A stretch of DNA of 17,684 bases from an uncultured Rubellimicrobium sp. Its GTDB lineage: Bacteria > Pseudomonadota > Alphaproteobacteria > Rhodobacterales > Rhodobacteraceae. Positions 1 through 8,230 of this stretch are shown one piece after another. The stretch spans positions 1 through 17,684 of the forward strand of contig CADCUU010000125.1 in the NCBI GenBank assembly GCA_902805995.1, written 5' to 3'. The stretch's first letter is position 1. The number at the start of each line of letters is the position of its first letter. The notes under the pieces are model-generated. The model saw only the letters and a list, made by a program, of their open reading frames with translations. It was not told the origin of the DNA and ran no database searches. Made by a program: the position numbers and the translations under genes.

Positions 1-418
1 GACGGCCCGAGGCGATGAGGCCACGTGCGACCTCCCGCGTCAGGAAATAGGCCGCACGGAGGTTGAGGTTCATCGTCGCGTCGAAATCGGCGGGATCGGT
101 GTCGAGCGCGGGCGAGTGCCGGGCGAGGCCCGCGGCGTTCACCAGCACGTCGAACGGCCCCCGCTCCGCCACCAGCGCCGCCATCGCGGCGAGGTCGGTC
201 ACGTCGAGGGGACGCGCCGTGGCCCGGCCGCCCTCGGTCCGGATGGCCTCTGCCGCCTCCTCCAGTTCCTCCGCCCGACGGGCGACCAGCGTGACCTCGG
301 CCCCCGCCTGTGCGAGGGCGGCGGCGGATGCGAGGCCGATGCCGGAGGACGCGCCCGTCACGAGTGCGCGCTTGCCGTCGAGGCGGAAGGACGGGGCAGG
401 GGGCAGGTCGAGGGGCAT
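1..418 (-). CDS. Short-chain dehydrogenase/reductase (SDR), C-terminus beyond the window edge
   Basis: The first 139 residues of an NAD(P)-dependent SDR oxidoreductase are present; the rest lies left of the window. After a 15-residue leader the Rossmann start shows T21-G-A-S-S-G-I-G28, and N94-A-A-G97 replaces the usual NNAG. The catalytic Ser-Tyr-Lys is not in the window. The ATG lies only 4 nt after the TAG of the upstream HpsN-like gene, so the two are almost certainly co-transcribed and probably act in one catabolic pathway. SDR enzymes (HpsO, HpsP) accompany HpsN in dihydroxypropanesulfonate clusters and interconvert the substrate enantiomers, so that role is possible here. It is inference, because SDR substrate cannot be read from the N-terminal half. 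The family call is secure; the substrate is unknown. Confidence 0.88.
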   Translation of the reverse strand, partial: MPLDLPPAPSFRLDGKRALVTGASSGIGLASAAALAQAGAEVTLVARRAEELEEAAEAIRTEGGRATARPLDVTDLAAMAALVAERGPFDVLVNAAGLARHSPALDTDPADFDATMNLNLRAAYFLTREVARGLIASGR

Positions 419-422
419 GGGA

Positions 423-1754
423 CTATTCCGCCGCCTCGCGCGCCTCGGCCGGGGCGCCGTAGGCGATGTTGCGGTGGCCGTAGCGGCGCACGCGGATGTT
501 GCACTGCTCGGCATGGCCCACGAACCCTTCGAGAAGGCAGAGCCGCGATCCGTATTCGCCCACCAGCGCCGCCGCCTCGTCGGTGACGATGCGCTGGTAG
601 CTGTGGGTCTTGAGGAACTTGCCGACCCAGAGCCCGCCCGTGTAGCGCCCGGCCTTGCGCGTGGGCAGGGTGTGGTTCGTCCCGATGACCTTGTCGCCGT
701 TCGCGACATTGGTGCGCGGCCCCAGGAACAGCGCGCCGTAGCTGTGCATGCCGTTCAGGTACCAGTCGTCCCGGTCGGTCATGACCTGCACATGCTCATA
801 GGCCATGTCGTTGGCGACGCCCAGCATCTCCTCATGCGTGTCGCACAGGATCACGTCGCCGTAGTCGCGCCAGGAGGCGGCGGCGGTTTCACGCGTGGGG
901 AGGAGGGTCAGGAGGCGGTCCACCTCGGCCAGCGTCCCCTCGGCCAGCCTGCGGGAGTTGGTGATGAGGCAGGCGGGCGAGTTGTAGCCGTGCTCGGCCT
1001 GACCCAGGAGGTCGGTCGCGCAAAGCTCCGGGTCGGCGGCGGTGTCGTCGGCAATGACCATGGTCTCGGTCGGCCCGGCGAAGAGGTCGATCCCCACGCG
1101 GCCGTAAAGCTGGCGCTTGGCCTCGGCCACATAGGCGTTGCCGGGGCCCACGAGCATGTCCACGGGCCGGATCGTCTCCGTCCCCAGCGCCATGGCGCCG
1201 ACGGCCTGCATGCCCCCCAGCACATAGATCTCGTGCGCGCCGCCCAGATGCATCGCGGCGACGATGGCGGGGTGGGGCTCTCCCTTCACCGGAGGGGCGG
1301 AGGCGATGATGCGGGGGACGCCCGCGACGGCGGCGGTCAGCACCGACATATGGGCCGAGGCGACCATCGGGAACTTGCCGCCCGGCACGTAGCAGCCCAC
1401 CGACTGCACCGGGATGTTGCGGTGCCCGAGGATCACGCCGGGCAGGGTCTCCACCTCGATGTCGCGTAGGGAGGCCTTCTGCGCCTCCGCGAAGCGCCGG
1501 ATCTGGTCCTGGGCAAAACGGATGTCGGCCATGTCGCGGGCCGACACCTTCTGCATCGCAGCCTCGATCTCGGAACCCGTCAGGCGGAAGCTCTCGGGCT
1601 CGTAGCGGTCGAACTTCGCCGACAAGTCGCGCACCGCCGCGTCGCCGCGCGCCGCGATATCGGCCAGCACGCCTTCCACCGTGGCGCGCACCCGGGCGTC
1701 GTCCTCGGCTCTCTCCGCTTCGGGCTTGCCGCGTTTCAGATGCTGGATGGTCAT
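423..1754 (-). CDS. hpsN: Histidinol-dehydrogenase-superfamily enzyme, probable sulfopropanediol 3-dehydrogenase (HpsN-like)
   Basis: A cytoplasmic 443-residue Zn/NAD-dependent alcohol dehydrogenase of the HisD superfamily. HpsN oxidises (R)-2,3-dihydroxypropane-1-sulfonate with two NAD+ to (R)-sulfolactate. The HisD catalytic set is visible: Q252 and H255 (GQAEHGYNS), E320-H321, D354 (GDKVIGTNH) and H414 (VGHAEQ), plus the NAD region near [14 protein letters not shown] at 180-193. The sequence as a whole resembles what I recall of roseobacter HpsN proteins more than biosynthetic HisD, and no his gene is nearby; the neighbours are an SDR and a sugar-type ABC ATPase. The ATG at 1754 was chosen because AAAGGGAG lies about 7 nt upstream and the residues before it look non-coding. 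A palindromic site lies 327 bp upstream. Superfamily is certain; substrate is moderately likely. Another polyol or hydroxyacid dehydrogenase is the alternative. Confidence 0.8.
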   Translation of the reverse strand: MTIQHLKRGKPEAERAEDDARVRATVEGVLADIAARGDAAVRDLSAKFDRYEPESFRLTGSEIEAAMQKVSARDMADIRFAQDQIRRFAEAQKASLRDIEVETLPGVILGHRNIPVQSVGCYVPGGKFPMVASAHMSVLTAAVAGVPRIIASAPPVKGEPHPAIVAAMHLGGAHEIYVLGGMQAVGAMALGTETIRPVDMLVGPGNAYVAEAKRQLYGRVGIDLFAGPTETMVIADDTAADPELCATDLLGQAEHGYNSPACLITNSRRLAEGTLAEVDRLLTLLPTRETAAASWRDYGDVILCDTHEEMLGVANDMAYEHVQVMTDRDDWYLNGMHSYGALFLGPRTNVANGDKVIGTNHTLPTRKAGRYTGGLWVGKFLKTHSYQRIVTDEAAALVGEYGSRLCLLEGFVGHAEQCNIRVRRYGHRNIAYGAPAEAREAAE

Positions 1755-2158
1755 GCTGTCTCCCTTTCCGCGCGTCAGGGGCGCGGCGGCTCCTTCTCGC
1801 CCGCGTAGAACGCCGCCTGGCCCTTGCCCCGGATGGGGTGGCGAGCGACCCGGACGGCAGCGCCTGTGCGCGCCTTGGCCAGGCAAGGTGCCGCCGGGCC
1901 ATTCCGCCGGGGGCCTGCGCGACCGTTCCGCTCCGCCACCGCGAGTGCTTGGCCAAGAGGCAGGACAGATGCTGCTGAACGGACTGTCATCATCTCACAT
2001 TTCCGCTGGCGAGGGCGCGGCGCGATCGGCCCGTGGTCCTGGGCGGCCCACTCGCTCCCGCCGTGCCTCATCCTAACCATTTTGCATACGTTTTCAATCG
2101 TGATCTGGACGTGGTCTGGCGACCTAGGGCTAGGACTGATCGGGAACTCGACAGCCCT
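1755..2158. other. Gene-poor interval between the ABC ATPase and the hpsN-like gene
   Basis: About 400 bp with no protein I recognise. It holds a candidate operator at 2081-2098 and a short inverted repeat CCTAG-GG-CTAGG (2123-2134) just after the ATPase stop. A minus-strand frame from 2080 to 1775 is open for 101 codons and ends 20 nt before the hpsN start. It has an Arg/Ala/Pro-rich composition, no recognisable motif and no clear ribosome binding site, so I do not call it as a gene. The interval may be a long 5' leader for the hpsN-like transcript or a decayed gene. Confidence 0.5.
2081..2098. promoter_or_regulatory. Candidate repressor operator 2, upstream of the hpsN-like gene
   Basis: TTTGCATACGTTTTCAAT is an imperfect 18-bp palindrome with a central CG; 6 of 9 pairs match. 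It shares 15 of 18 positions with the inverse of the site at 3269-3286. It lies 327 bp upstream of the hpsN-like start and about 60 bp past the ATPase stop. An even-length palindrome with central CG is typical of LacI-family operators, but no regulator gene is in the window, so the family assignment is inference. Confidence 0.5.
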
Positions 2159-3211
2159 TCAGGGCGAGGTGCGAAGGCGCTCTCCGCTCGTCGCGTCGAA
2201 GAGGTGGCAGGCTGCCAGGGGGACGTGCATGGCGACGCGATCCCCGATCTCGACCCGGACGTCCTTGTGCGCCTTGACGGACACCAGGGCACCCCCGGCG
2301 CGCACCGTGACCATGGTTGCGTCGCCCAGAAGTTCGGTCGTGTAGGCCGTGGCCACGATTTCTCCGTCAGGGGCGAGGGACGCGTCCTCGGCCCGGAAGC
2401 CCAGGGTCACGGGGCCGTCCGGGGCCGGCAGACCGGCGATGCGGACGCTCTCCCCCTCGAAGACACCGCCCTTCATGCGCCCTTCGAGGAGGTTCATGGC
2501 CGGATTGCCGATGAAGCCCGCGACGAAGGTGTTGGCCGGGCGGTCGTAGATCTCCGTGGGTGCGCCGATCTGCTGGACCACGCCGTTCTTCATCACCACG
2601 ACACGGTCGGCGAGGGTCATGGCCTCCACTTGGTCGTGTGTGACGTAGATGGTGGTGACCTGAAGCTCGTGGCTCAGATTCTTGATCTGGGCGCGGGTGG
2701 AGACGCGGAGCTTGGCGTCCAAGTTCGACAGCGGCTCGTCCATGAGAAAGACGGAAGGCTGCCGCACGATGGCGCGTGCGAGGGCGACCCGCTGGCGCTG
2801 CCCGCCCGACAGGGCCGCCGGACGGCGTTCGAGGAAATCGCCAAGCTCCACCATCTGGGCCGCGCGGCGGACGCGGGCGTCGTGCTCGTTCTGCGGGATG
2901 CGGCGGACGCGGAGGGGGAAGCGGATGTTCTCGTAGACCGACAGGTTGGGGTAGAGCGCGTAGCTCTGGAACACCATGGCGATGTCGCGGTCCTTGGGGT
3001 CGAGATTGTTGACCCGCCGCCCGCCGATCATGATGTCCCCCGAGCTTGCATCCTCCAGGCCCGCGATCATGCGCATCGTGGTGGTCTTGCCGCAGCCCGA
3101 CGGCCCGAGCAGCACCAGGAACTCCTTGTCTGCGATAGACAGGTTGAGATCCCTGACCCCGACAAAGGCGCCCCAGCGCTTGTTGACGTTCCGAAGTTCG
3201 ATCTCCGCCAT
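2159..3211 (-). CDS. ABC transporter ATP-binding protein, carbohydrate type (UgpC/MsmK/MalK-like)
   Basis: A 350-residue cytoplasmic ATPase that would power a binding-protein-dependent importer of sugars, polyols, glycerol phosphate or similar solutes. Visible motifs are Walker A GPSGCGKT (36-43), Q-loop Q82, signature LSGGQ (134-138), Walker B VFLMDEP (154-160) and switch H192. A C-terminal TOBE-type regulatory domain spans roughly 240-350, and the total length is usual for the MalK/UgpC group. The start at 3211 is supported by AGGGGGTGATC about 5 nt upstream, close to a consensus Shine-Dalgarno. No permease or solute-binding gene is in the window, so the ATPase either serves a transporter encoded elsewhere or is shared by several. 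A palindromic operator lies 58 bp upstream, and its twin precedes the hpsN-like gene, suggesting joint regulation. Substrate unknown. Confidence 0.93.
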   Translation of the reverse strand: MAEIELRNVNKRWGAFVGVRDLNLSIADKEFLVLLGPSGCGKTTTMRMIAGLEDASSGDIMIGGRRVNNLDPKDRDIAMVFQSYALYPNLSVYENIRFPLRVRRIPQNEHDARVRRAAQMVELGDFLERRPAALSGGQRQRVALARAIVRQPSVFLMDEPLSNLDAKLRVSTRAQIKNLSHELQVTTIYVTHDQVEAMTLADRVVVMKNGVVQQIGAPTEIYDRPANTFVAGFIGNPAMNLLEGRMKGGVFEGESVRIAGLPAPDGPVTLGFRAEDASLAPDGEIVATAYTTELLGDATMVTVRAGGALVSVKAHKDVRVEIGDRVAMHVPLAACHLFDATSGERLRTSP

Positions 3212-3559
3212 TGCCGATCACCCCCTGCCCGGGAAGCTTGCGACGCAGAGGAGTCGAACGCAAGCATTTTTGCAGACGTATGCAAAGTCTGCCCTGAGGC
3301 TTGGAGTTTAGGTCTTGCCCAGGGTTTCGGGGCGCGGATGATGACAGGTGTCTTGGCCTTGGCGCCCGACCGACGAGCCTCGGCATGGGTGACGAGCCAA
3401 GGGCCTTCGTGAGGCGGGGCGCTAACCTCGAACCTGACGGCAACTCCCTTACAGCCAAGCCGAGCCGTTGTGGCAAGGCGATGGCCGGGGGCAGGCAGTC
3501 GACGCGTCAGGGCTGCCCACTCGGACGCGAGCGCTTACAAGGCCAGCGATCCAGAACCG
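3212..3559. other. Intergenic region between aroC and the ABC ATPase
   Basis: About 350 bp with no supported gene. It carries the candidate operator at 3269-3286 in a short, locally AT-richer stretch, and a 6-bp inverted repeat GGGCAG/CTGCCC (3489-3494 and 3513-3518) about 40 nt past the aroC stop. That repeat could be a weak terminator for aroC, although no T-run follows it. Confidence 0.5.
3269..3286. promoter_or_regulatory. Candidate repressor operator 1, upstream of the ABC ATPase
   Basis: TTTGCAGACGTATGCAAA is an 18-bp palindrome with 8 of 9 pairs matching and a central CG. It lies 58-75 nt upstream of the ATPase start. Its reverse complement TTTGCATACGTCTGCAAA matches the site at 2081-2098 over 15 of 18 bases, including the first 11. 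Its position suits a repressor site overlapping the promoter of the ATPase. A LacI-family regulator is inferred from the central CG and the sugar-type transporter gene; a GntR-family regulator is the alternative. Confidence 0.6.
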
Positions 3560-4669
3560 TCAACTGCCGATCCGCCCGCGCGTCCCGCCTGTCTGGCCAC
3601 GGTCCAGAAGCAGGTGGTCGGCAAGCACGAGCGCCATCATGGCCTCGCCCACGGGGACCGCGCGGATGCCCACGCAGGGATCGTGGCGGCCCTTGGTGAC
3701 GACCTCGGCGGGGGTGCCGTCGAGGCGGATCGACTGCCGGGGCGACAGGATGGAGGAGGTGGGCTTCACCGCGAACCGGACCACGATCTCCTGTCCCGTG
3801 GAGATGCCGCCCAGGATGCCGCCCGCCTTGTTGGAGCCGAAGGACAGCCCCTTCTCCTCGTCCCAGAAGATCTCGTCGGCGTTCTCGCGGCCCGTGAGGC
3901 CTGCCGCGGCCATGCCTTCGCCGATCTCCACGCCCTTGACGGCGTTGATCGACATCATCGCACTCGCGAGGTCGGAGTCGAGCTTGCCATAGACCGGCGC
4001 GCCGAGGCCCGCGGGCACGCCCGAGGCCACGACCTCGATCATGGCGCCCACCGAGTTGTGGTCGTCCTTGCGGAGCCAGCCCAGGTACTCCTCCCACTCC
4101 TGCGCGGCGACGGGGTCGGGGCACCAGAAGTCGTTCCGCTCCACCTCGGACAGGTCGAAGCGTGTGCGGTCGATGTGCTTCTCGCCCATCTGGACCATGT
4201 AGCCCTTGATGCGCAGGTCGGGCGCGAGCGTGGCCAGCATCTGCCGCGCGATGCCCCCGGCGGCGACCCGCGCCGCCGTTTCCCGCGCGGAGGATCGCCC
4301 GCCGCCCCGGTAGTCGCGGACGCCGTACTTCAGGTGGTAGGTCAGGTCGGCGTGGCCGGGCCGGAAGGTCTGGGCGATGTCGCCGTAGTCCTTCGACCGC
4401 TGGTCGGTGTTCTCGATCAGGAGGCTGATGGAGGTGCCCGTCGTCACGCCGTCGAAGACGCCCGACAGGATTCGCACGGCGTCGGGCTCCTGCCGCTGGG
4501 TCGTGTTCCGGTTTTGGCCGGGGCGGCGGCGGTCGAGCCAGGGCTGGATCGCCCCGTCGGATAGCGGCACGCCCGGCGGGCAGCCGTCCACGACGGCGCC
4601 CAGCGCGGGTCCGTGGCTTTCGCCCCAGGTGGTAAAGCGGAACAGATGGCCGAAGCTGTTGAGGCTCAT
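3560..4669 (-). CDS. aroC: Chorismate synthase
   Basis: AroC catalyses the last step of the shikimate pathway: 5-enolpyruvylshikimate-3-phosphate to chorismate, using reduced FMN, in the cytoplasm. The 369-residue product has the usual length and all three family signatures: [18 protein letters not shown] near the N-terminus with the conserved His (H19), [15 protein letters not shown] in the middle, and [16 protein letters not shown] further on. The start at 4669 ([20 protein letters not shown]) is chosen because this is the usual N-terminus and an AGGGAG lies about 10 nt upstream; the open frame continues a further 21 codons to 4732 but those residues are not typical of AroC. It is divergent from rfbC with about 112 bp between the starts. 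No other aro gene is nearby. The identification is secure. Confidence 0.98.
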   Translation of the reverse strand: MSLNSFGHLFRFTTWGESHGPALGAVVDGCPPGVPLSDGAIQPWLDRRRPGQNRNTTQRQEPDAVRILSGVFDGVTTGTSISLLIENTDQRSKDYGDIAQTFRPGHADLTYHLKYGVRDYRGGGRSSARETAARVAAGGIARQMLATLAPDLRIKGYMVQMGEKHIDRTRFDLSEVERNDFWCPDPVAAQEWEEYLGWLRKDDHNSVGAMIEVVASGVPAGLGAPVYGKLDSDLASAMMSINAVKGVEIGEGMAAAGLTGRENADEIFWDEEKGLSFGSNKAGGILGGISTGQEIVVRFAVKPTSSILSPRQSIRLDGTPAEVVTKGRHDPCVGIRAVPVGEAMMALVLADHLLLDRGQTGGTRGRIGS

Positions 4670-4781
4670 GCGCGGAAACTCCCTTGGAGGTGCCCTTACC
4701 GCAGGCGTCCGGCGCCCGGAAGCCCGTGACATGAGACCCTTGCCTTGCTAGGCCTCGCGGGATCAGGCTTTGGGGGACCAT

Positions 4782-5351
4782 GTGCAGATCGACGACACCG
4801 CCCTGCCAGGCGTGAAGCTCCTCACGCCGCGCCGCTTCGGGGATGCGCGCGGCTGGTTCATGGAGTCCTGGAACCGGGAGGCGCTGCGCGCCCGGGGCGT
4901 CGACCTCGACTTCGTGCAGGACAACCATTCGCTGAGCGCCCAGACCGGCACCGTGCGCGGGCTGCATTACCAGCGCCCGCCCCATGCGCAGGCCAAGCTC
5001 GTCCGCGTGGTCGCGGGCGCGATCCTCGACGTGGCGGTGGACGTGCGGCGCGGCTCGCCGACCTACGGCAAATGGGTGGCGGAAGAACTGACCGCCGAGA
5101 ACGGCCGCCAGCTTCTCGTCCCCGTGGGGTTCCTGCACGGCTTCGTCACGCGGGCGCCCGGCACGGAGGTCGTCTACAAGTGCACGGATGTCTACGCCCC
5201 CGACTGCGATGGCGCCGTGGCCTGGGACGACCCGGACCTAGCCATCGACTGGGGGATCGCTGCGGGCGCAGCGGTCCTGTCCGACAAGGACCGCGCGGCA
5301 CCCCGCCTTGCCAGCTGGGAGAGCCCCTTCGCCTGGGAGGGCGCGGCGTGA
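4782..5351 (+). CDS. rfbC: dTDP-4-dehydrorhamnose 3,5-epimerase
   Basis: RfbC/RmlC epimerises C3 and C5 of dTDP-4-keto-6-deoxyglucose on the way to dTDP-L-rhamnose, a precursor of surface polysaccharides. The 189-residue cupin-type protein has the family markers: FGDARGWF (19-26), QDNHS (46-50), RGLHYQ with catalytic H62, GFLHGF (117-121 region) and YKCTDVYAP with Y132 and Y138. I chose the GTG at 4782 (reading MQIDDTALPGV), the common family N-terminus, with GGGGGA just upstream at short spacing. A TTG at 4770 would add four residues and remains possible. The stop overlaps the rfbA start by 4 bp (GTGA), so the two are translationally coupled. rfbB and rfbD are not adjacent, so the pathway must be completed elsewhere. 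Confidence 0.95.
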   Translation: MQIDDTALPGVKLLTPRRFGDARGWFMESWNREALRARGVDLDFVQDNHSLSAQTGTVRGLHYQRPPHAQAKLVRVVAGAILDVAVDVRRGSPTYGKWVAEELTAENGRQLLVPVGFLHGFVTRAPGTEVVYKCTDVYAPDCDGAVAWDDPDLAIDWGIAAGAAVLSDKDRAAPRLASWESPFAWEGAA

Positions 5352-6259
5352 CGAACAGCGTGGCGGCCCGTAAGGGGATCATCCTCGCAGGAGGATCGGG
5401 GACGCGGCTTTACCCGATCACCATCGGCATCTCCAAGCAACTCCTCCCCATCTATGACAAGCCGATGGTCTACTATCCGCTGTCGGTCCTGATGCTGGCG
5501 GGCCTGCGGGAGATCGCGATCATCACCACGCCCCAGGACCAGGACCAGTTCCGGCGCACGCTGGGCGACGGGTCGCAGTGGGGCCTGTCGCTGACCTACA
5601 TCGCCCAGCCCTCGCCCGACGGGCTGGCGCAGGCCTATATCCTGGCCGAGGAGTTCCTGGCCGGCGCGCCCTCGGCCATGGTCCTGGGCGACAACATCTT
5701 CTTCGGCCACGGCCTGCCGGACATCATGGCCGAGGCGGACGCGCAGGGGCAGGGAGGCACCGTCTTCGGCTACCACGTGGCCGACCCGGAGCGGTACGGC
5801 GTCGTAGCCTTCGGGCCGGACGGGCAGGCCCAGGCCATCGTGGAGAAGCCAAAGGTCCCGCCGTCGAGCTATGCCGTCACGGGCCTCTATTTCCTCGACA
5901 GCACCGCGCCCGAGCGGGCCCGCGCCGTCAAACCCTCGGAGCGGGGCGAGCTGGAGATTACCACTCTGCTGGAGACCTACCTCCACGAGGGGCTCCTCAC
6001 CGTGAAGAGGATGGGCCGCGGCTATGCCTGGCTCGACACCGGGACGCATGGGAGCCTTCTGGACGCGGGCAACTTCGTGCGGACCCTGGAGGAGCGGCAG
6101 GGCCTCCAGACCGGCAGCCCCGACGAGATCGCGTGGCGGCAGGGCTGGATCGGCACGGAGGCGCTTCGGGCACGGGCGGCGCTGTTCGGCAAGAACGCCT
6201 ATGGGCGCTACCTCATGGCGCTGGCGGACGACCGCGATCCGCAGGGCAATACGCGGTAG
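5348..6259 (+). CDS. rfbA: Glucose-1-phosphate thymidylyltransferase
   Basis: RfbA/RmlA makes dTDP-glucose from glucose-1-phosphate and dTTP, the first step of dTDP-rhamnose synthesis. The 303-residue protein shows the nucleotidyltransferase signature LAGGSGTRLYPIT (13-25), SKQLLPIYDKPMVYYPLS, the metal-binding VLGDNIFFG region, VEKPKVPPSSYAVTGLYF, and the sugar-binding stretch around RGYAWLDTGTH. The length is normal. The GTG at 5348 overlaps the rfbC stop; the frame stays open further upstream but that part is antisense-like and unlike RfbA. It is the second gene of an rfbC-rfbA pair. A 6-bp inverted repeat follows the stop. The identification is secure. Confidence 0.97.
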   Translation: MTNSVAARKGIILAGGSGTRLYPITIGISKQLLPIYDKPMVYYPLSVLMLAGLREIAIITTPQDQDQFRRTLGDGSQWGLSLTYIAQPSPDGLAQAYILAEEFLAGAPSAMVLGDNIFFGHGLPDIMAEADAQGQGGTVFGYHVADPERYGVVAFGPDGQAQAIVEKPKVPPSSYAVTGLYFLDSTAPERARAVKPSERGELEITTLLETYLHEGLLTVKRMGRGYAWLDTGTHGSLLDAGNFVRTLEERQGLQTGSPDEIAWRQGWIGTEALRARAALFGKNAYGRYLMALADDRDPQGNTR

Positions 6260-6279
6260 GCCAGCGTTAGGGAGCTCCT

Positions 6280-6296
6280 GCCCTTTGGTGAAGGGC
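6280..6296. terminator. Possible weak hairpin after rfbA
   Basis: GCCCTT-TGGTG-AAGGGC forms a 6-bp perfect stem with a 5-nt loop 21 bp after the rfbA stop. No T-run follows, so this is at most a weak intrinsic terminator. The rest of the 225-bp gap to the next gene (6260-6484) shows nothing else I can support. Confidence 0.3.
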
Positions 6297-6484
6297 GGGG
6301 CCGGGTGCCGCTGTCGGCCACATCGCGCCGCGCCTGCGTTTCAGCCAGTCACGCGCGTAAGTCGCTCGCGCCGCGACGACCACCGCGCGTCCCGGCAGAG
6401 TCCGCCCTGCGCGGGAGTGGGGGAATCCCCGCTTGGCCCGACCTCGCGGGCGCGTTACCAAGGCGCGCCAACCAGGGAGGCCCC

Positions 6485-7426
6485 ATGGCCCCGATCCTTT
6501 CCATCCGCGACCTCCGAAAAACCTACGATACCGGCTTCGAGGCGCTCAAGGGCGTGTCGCTCGATATCGAGCAGGGGGAGATCCTCGCGCTCCTCGGCCC
6601 CAACGGGGCGGGCAAGACCACGCTCATCTCCGCCGTCTGCGGCATCACCCGCCTGACGGGGGGAAGCGCCACGGTCGCGGGCCATGACATCCAGGCCGAC
6701 TGGCGCGCCGCCCGCGCGCTCATCGGCCTCGTGCCCCAGGAGATCAGCCTGGAGCCCTTTGACCGGGTGATGAACACCGTGCGGTTCAGCCAGGGGCTGT
6801 TCGGCAAGCCGCAGGACGACGCCCGGGTCGAGGCGGTGCTGCGGCAGCTCTCGCTTTGGGACAAGCGCGAGTCGCGGATCAACGAGCTGTCGGGCGGGAT
6901 GAAGCGCCGCGTGCTCATCGCCAAGGCGCTGGCGCACGAGCCACGGGTGCTGTTCCTCGACGAGCCCTCGGCGGGCGTGGACGTGGAGCTGCGCCGCGAC
7001 ATGTGGCGCGTGGTGGCGGCGCTGCGGCAGGCGGGCGTCACCATCATCCTGACGACCCACTACATCGAGGAAGCGGAGGCCATCGCCGACCGCGTCGCCG
7101 TCATCTCCAAGGGCCGCATCCTCCTCGTGGAGGAGAAGGCCACGCTCATGCGGCAGATGGGGCGGAAGGTGCTGCGGATCGCGCTCCAGCAGCCGATCGC
7201 CGCGCTGCCGCCCAGCCTCGACGCCTTCGGCCTCGTGCTCGACCAGGGCGGGCGGCGGATCACCTACAGCTACGACACCAAGGCCGAGCGGACGGGCATC
7301 GCCCGGCTCCTGTCGGCGCTGGCCGAGGAAGGCATCTCCGTGGCCGATCTCGACACCGAGGCCTCCTCGCTGGAGGAGATCTTCATGGGCCTTGTCCACG
7401 GCGACACCGAGGGAGCCACGCCATGA
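6485..7426 (+). CDS. ABC-2 type transporter ATP-binding protein (YadG-like)
   Basis: The 313-residue cytoplasmic ATPase of a small ABC exporter. Motifs are Walker A GPNGAGKT (38-45), Q-loop Q85, signature LSGGM (135-139), Walker B LFLDEP (156-161), D-loop SAGVD and switch H192. The C-terminal ~90 residues form the extension common in the CcmA/YadG/NodI group of exporter ATPases. The ATG at 6485 is preceded by GGGAGG at good spacing. The stop overlaps the permease start (ATGA), and this tight coupling with an ABC-2 permease defines the pair. Best-known relatives are E. coli YadG/YadH and NodI/NodJ, so the cargo could be a lipid, polysaccharide or small molecule; it cannot be read from the sequence. 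Its nearness to rfbC-rfbA is not evidence for rhamnan export, because a 225-bp gap and a separate ribosome-binding site intervene. Confidence 0.93.
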   Translation: MAPILSIRDLRKTYDTGFEALKGVSLDIEQGEILALLGPNGAGKTTLISAVCGITRLTGGSATVAGHDIQADWRAARALIGLVPQEISLEPFDRVMNTVRFSQGLFGKPQDDARVEAVLRQLSLWDKRESRINELSGGMKRRVLIAKALAHEPRVLFLDEPSAGVDVELRRDMWRVVAALRQAGVTIILTTHYIEEAEAIADRVAVISKGRILLVEEKATLMRQMGRKVLRIALQQPIAALPPSLDAFGLVLDQGGRRITYSYDTKAERTGIARLLSALAEEGISVADLDTEASSLEEIFMGLVHGDTEGATP

Positions 7427-8184
7427 ACCTTCACGCCGTCCGCGCCATCTACGGCCGAGAGATGCGGCGCTTCTTCAACACCACGATCCAGTCGCTGATC
7501 GCCCCGGTGCTTTCGACCTCGCTCTACTTCGTGGTCTTCGGCGCGGCCATCGGCGGGCGGATCGAGGAAGTGGAGGGCGTCTCCTACGGGGCGTTCATCG
7601 TGCCGGGCCTCATCATGCTGTCGGTCATCACGCAGGGCATCTCGAACGCGAGCTTCGGGATCTACTTCCCGAAGTTCATCGGCACGATCTTCGAACTTCT
7701 GTCCGCGCCCGCAGGCTACATCGAGGCGGTGCTGGGCTATGTGGGCGCCGCGGCGACCAAGAGCCTCATCATCGGGCTCGTCATCCTGCTCACGAGCTGG
7801 TTCTTCGTGGACATCCACATCGCGCACCCCTTCGCGATGCTGGCCTTCCTGGTCCTGACCTGCCTCGCCTTCTCTCTCCTGGGGTTCATCATCGGGATCT
7901 GGGCCACGAATTTCGAGCAGCTCCAGATCATCCCGCTCCTGGTGGTGACGCCGCTCGTGTTCCTGGGGGGCAGCTTCTATTCGGTGTCGATGCTGCCCGG
8001 GTTCTGGCAGACGGTGGCGCTGTTCAATCCGGTCGTTTACCTGATCTCCGGCTTCCGCTGGTCCTTCTTCGGCATGGCGGATGTGCCGGTGGGGGTGTCG
8101 CTCCTCGCCATCGCGGTCTTCACTGGGGCGTGCCTTGCGGTGGTGGCCTGGATCTTCCGCACGGGCTGGCGGCTGCGGCGCTGA
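7423..8184 (+). CDS. ABC-2 type transporter permease (YadH-like)
   Basis: A 253-residue integral membrane protein, the permease partner of the preceding ATPase. About six hydrophobic segments are visible: around [36 protein letters not shown], an amphipathic stretch then [51 protein letters not shown] and [19 protein letters not shown]. The short N-terminal cytoplasmic region and the [26 protein letters not shown] stretch before the last segment are typical of ABC2_membrane/YadH proteins. The ATG overlaps the ATPase stop by 4 bp. A homodimer of each subunit is the usual arrangement. The C-terminus RTGWRLRR is cytoplasmic and positive, as expected. Confidence 0.92.
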   Translation: MNLHAVRAIYGREMRRFFNTTIQSLIAPVLSTSLYFVVFGAAIGGRIEEVEGVSYGAFIVPGLIMLSVITQGISNASFGIYFPKFIGTIFELLSAPAGYIEAVLGYVGAAATKSLIIGLVILLTSWFFVDIHIAHPFAMLAFLVLTCLAFSLLGFIIGIWATNFEQLQIIPLLVVTPLVFLGGSFYSVSMLPGFWQTVALFNPVVYLISGFRWSFFGMADVPVGVSLLAIAVFTGACLAVVAWIFRTGWRLRR

Positions 8185-8202
8185 GCCATAAGGGCGCGAG
8201 CC

Positions 8203-8230
8203 TTGCGGGACAGGGGAGTGGCGCTTAGGT
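8203..8230 (+). promoter_or_regulatory. Possible sigma-70 promoter for the S49 peptidase gene
   Basis: TTGCGG (8203-8208), a 16-bp spacer and TTAGGT (8225-8230) resemble a housekeeping promoter. Transcription would begin near 8237, next to an in-frame ATG at 8238, which would make the message nearly leaderless. A GGGGAG at 8213-8218 upstream of the GTG at 8229 supports conventional initiation on a longer transcript instead. The evidence is motif-level only. Confidence 0.3.

Noticed and set aside
63..1469. A plus-strand open frame opposite the SDR and HpsN-like genes
   Set aside because: Its product is a His/Gly/Val-rich antisense shadow of the clearly recognised minus-strand enzymes.
423..1754. 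Biosynthetic histidinol dehydrogenase (hisD)
   Set aside because: The catalytic residues fit the superfamily, but the neighbours (ABC ATPase, SDR, shared palindromic sites) and overall resemblance fit HpsN-like catabolic enzymes better, and no his gene is close.
4782..8184. One rhamnan or O-antigen export locus made of rfbC-rfbA plus the ABC-2 exporter
   Set aside because: A 225-bp gap with a possible hairpin separates them, rfbB, rfbD and glycosyltransferases are absent, and the ATPase lacks the C-terminal carbohydrate-binding domain of Wzt-type exporters.
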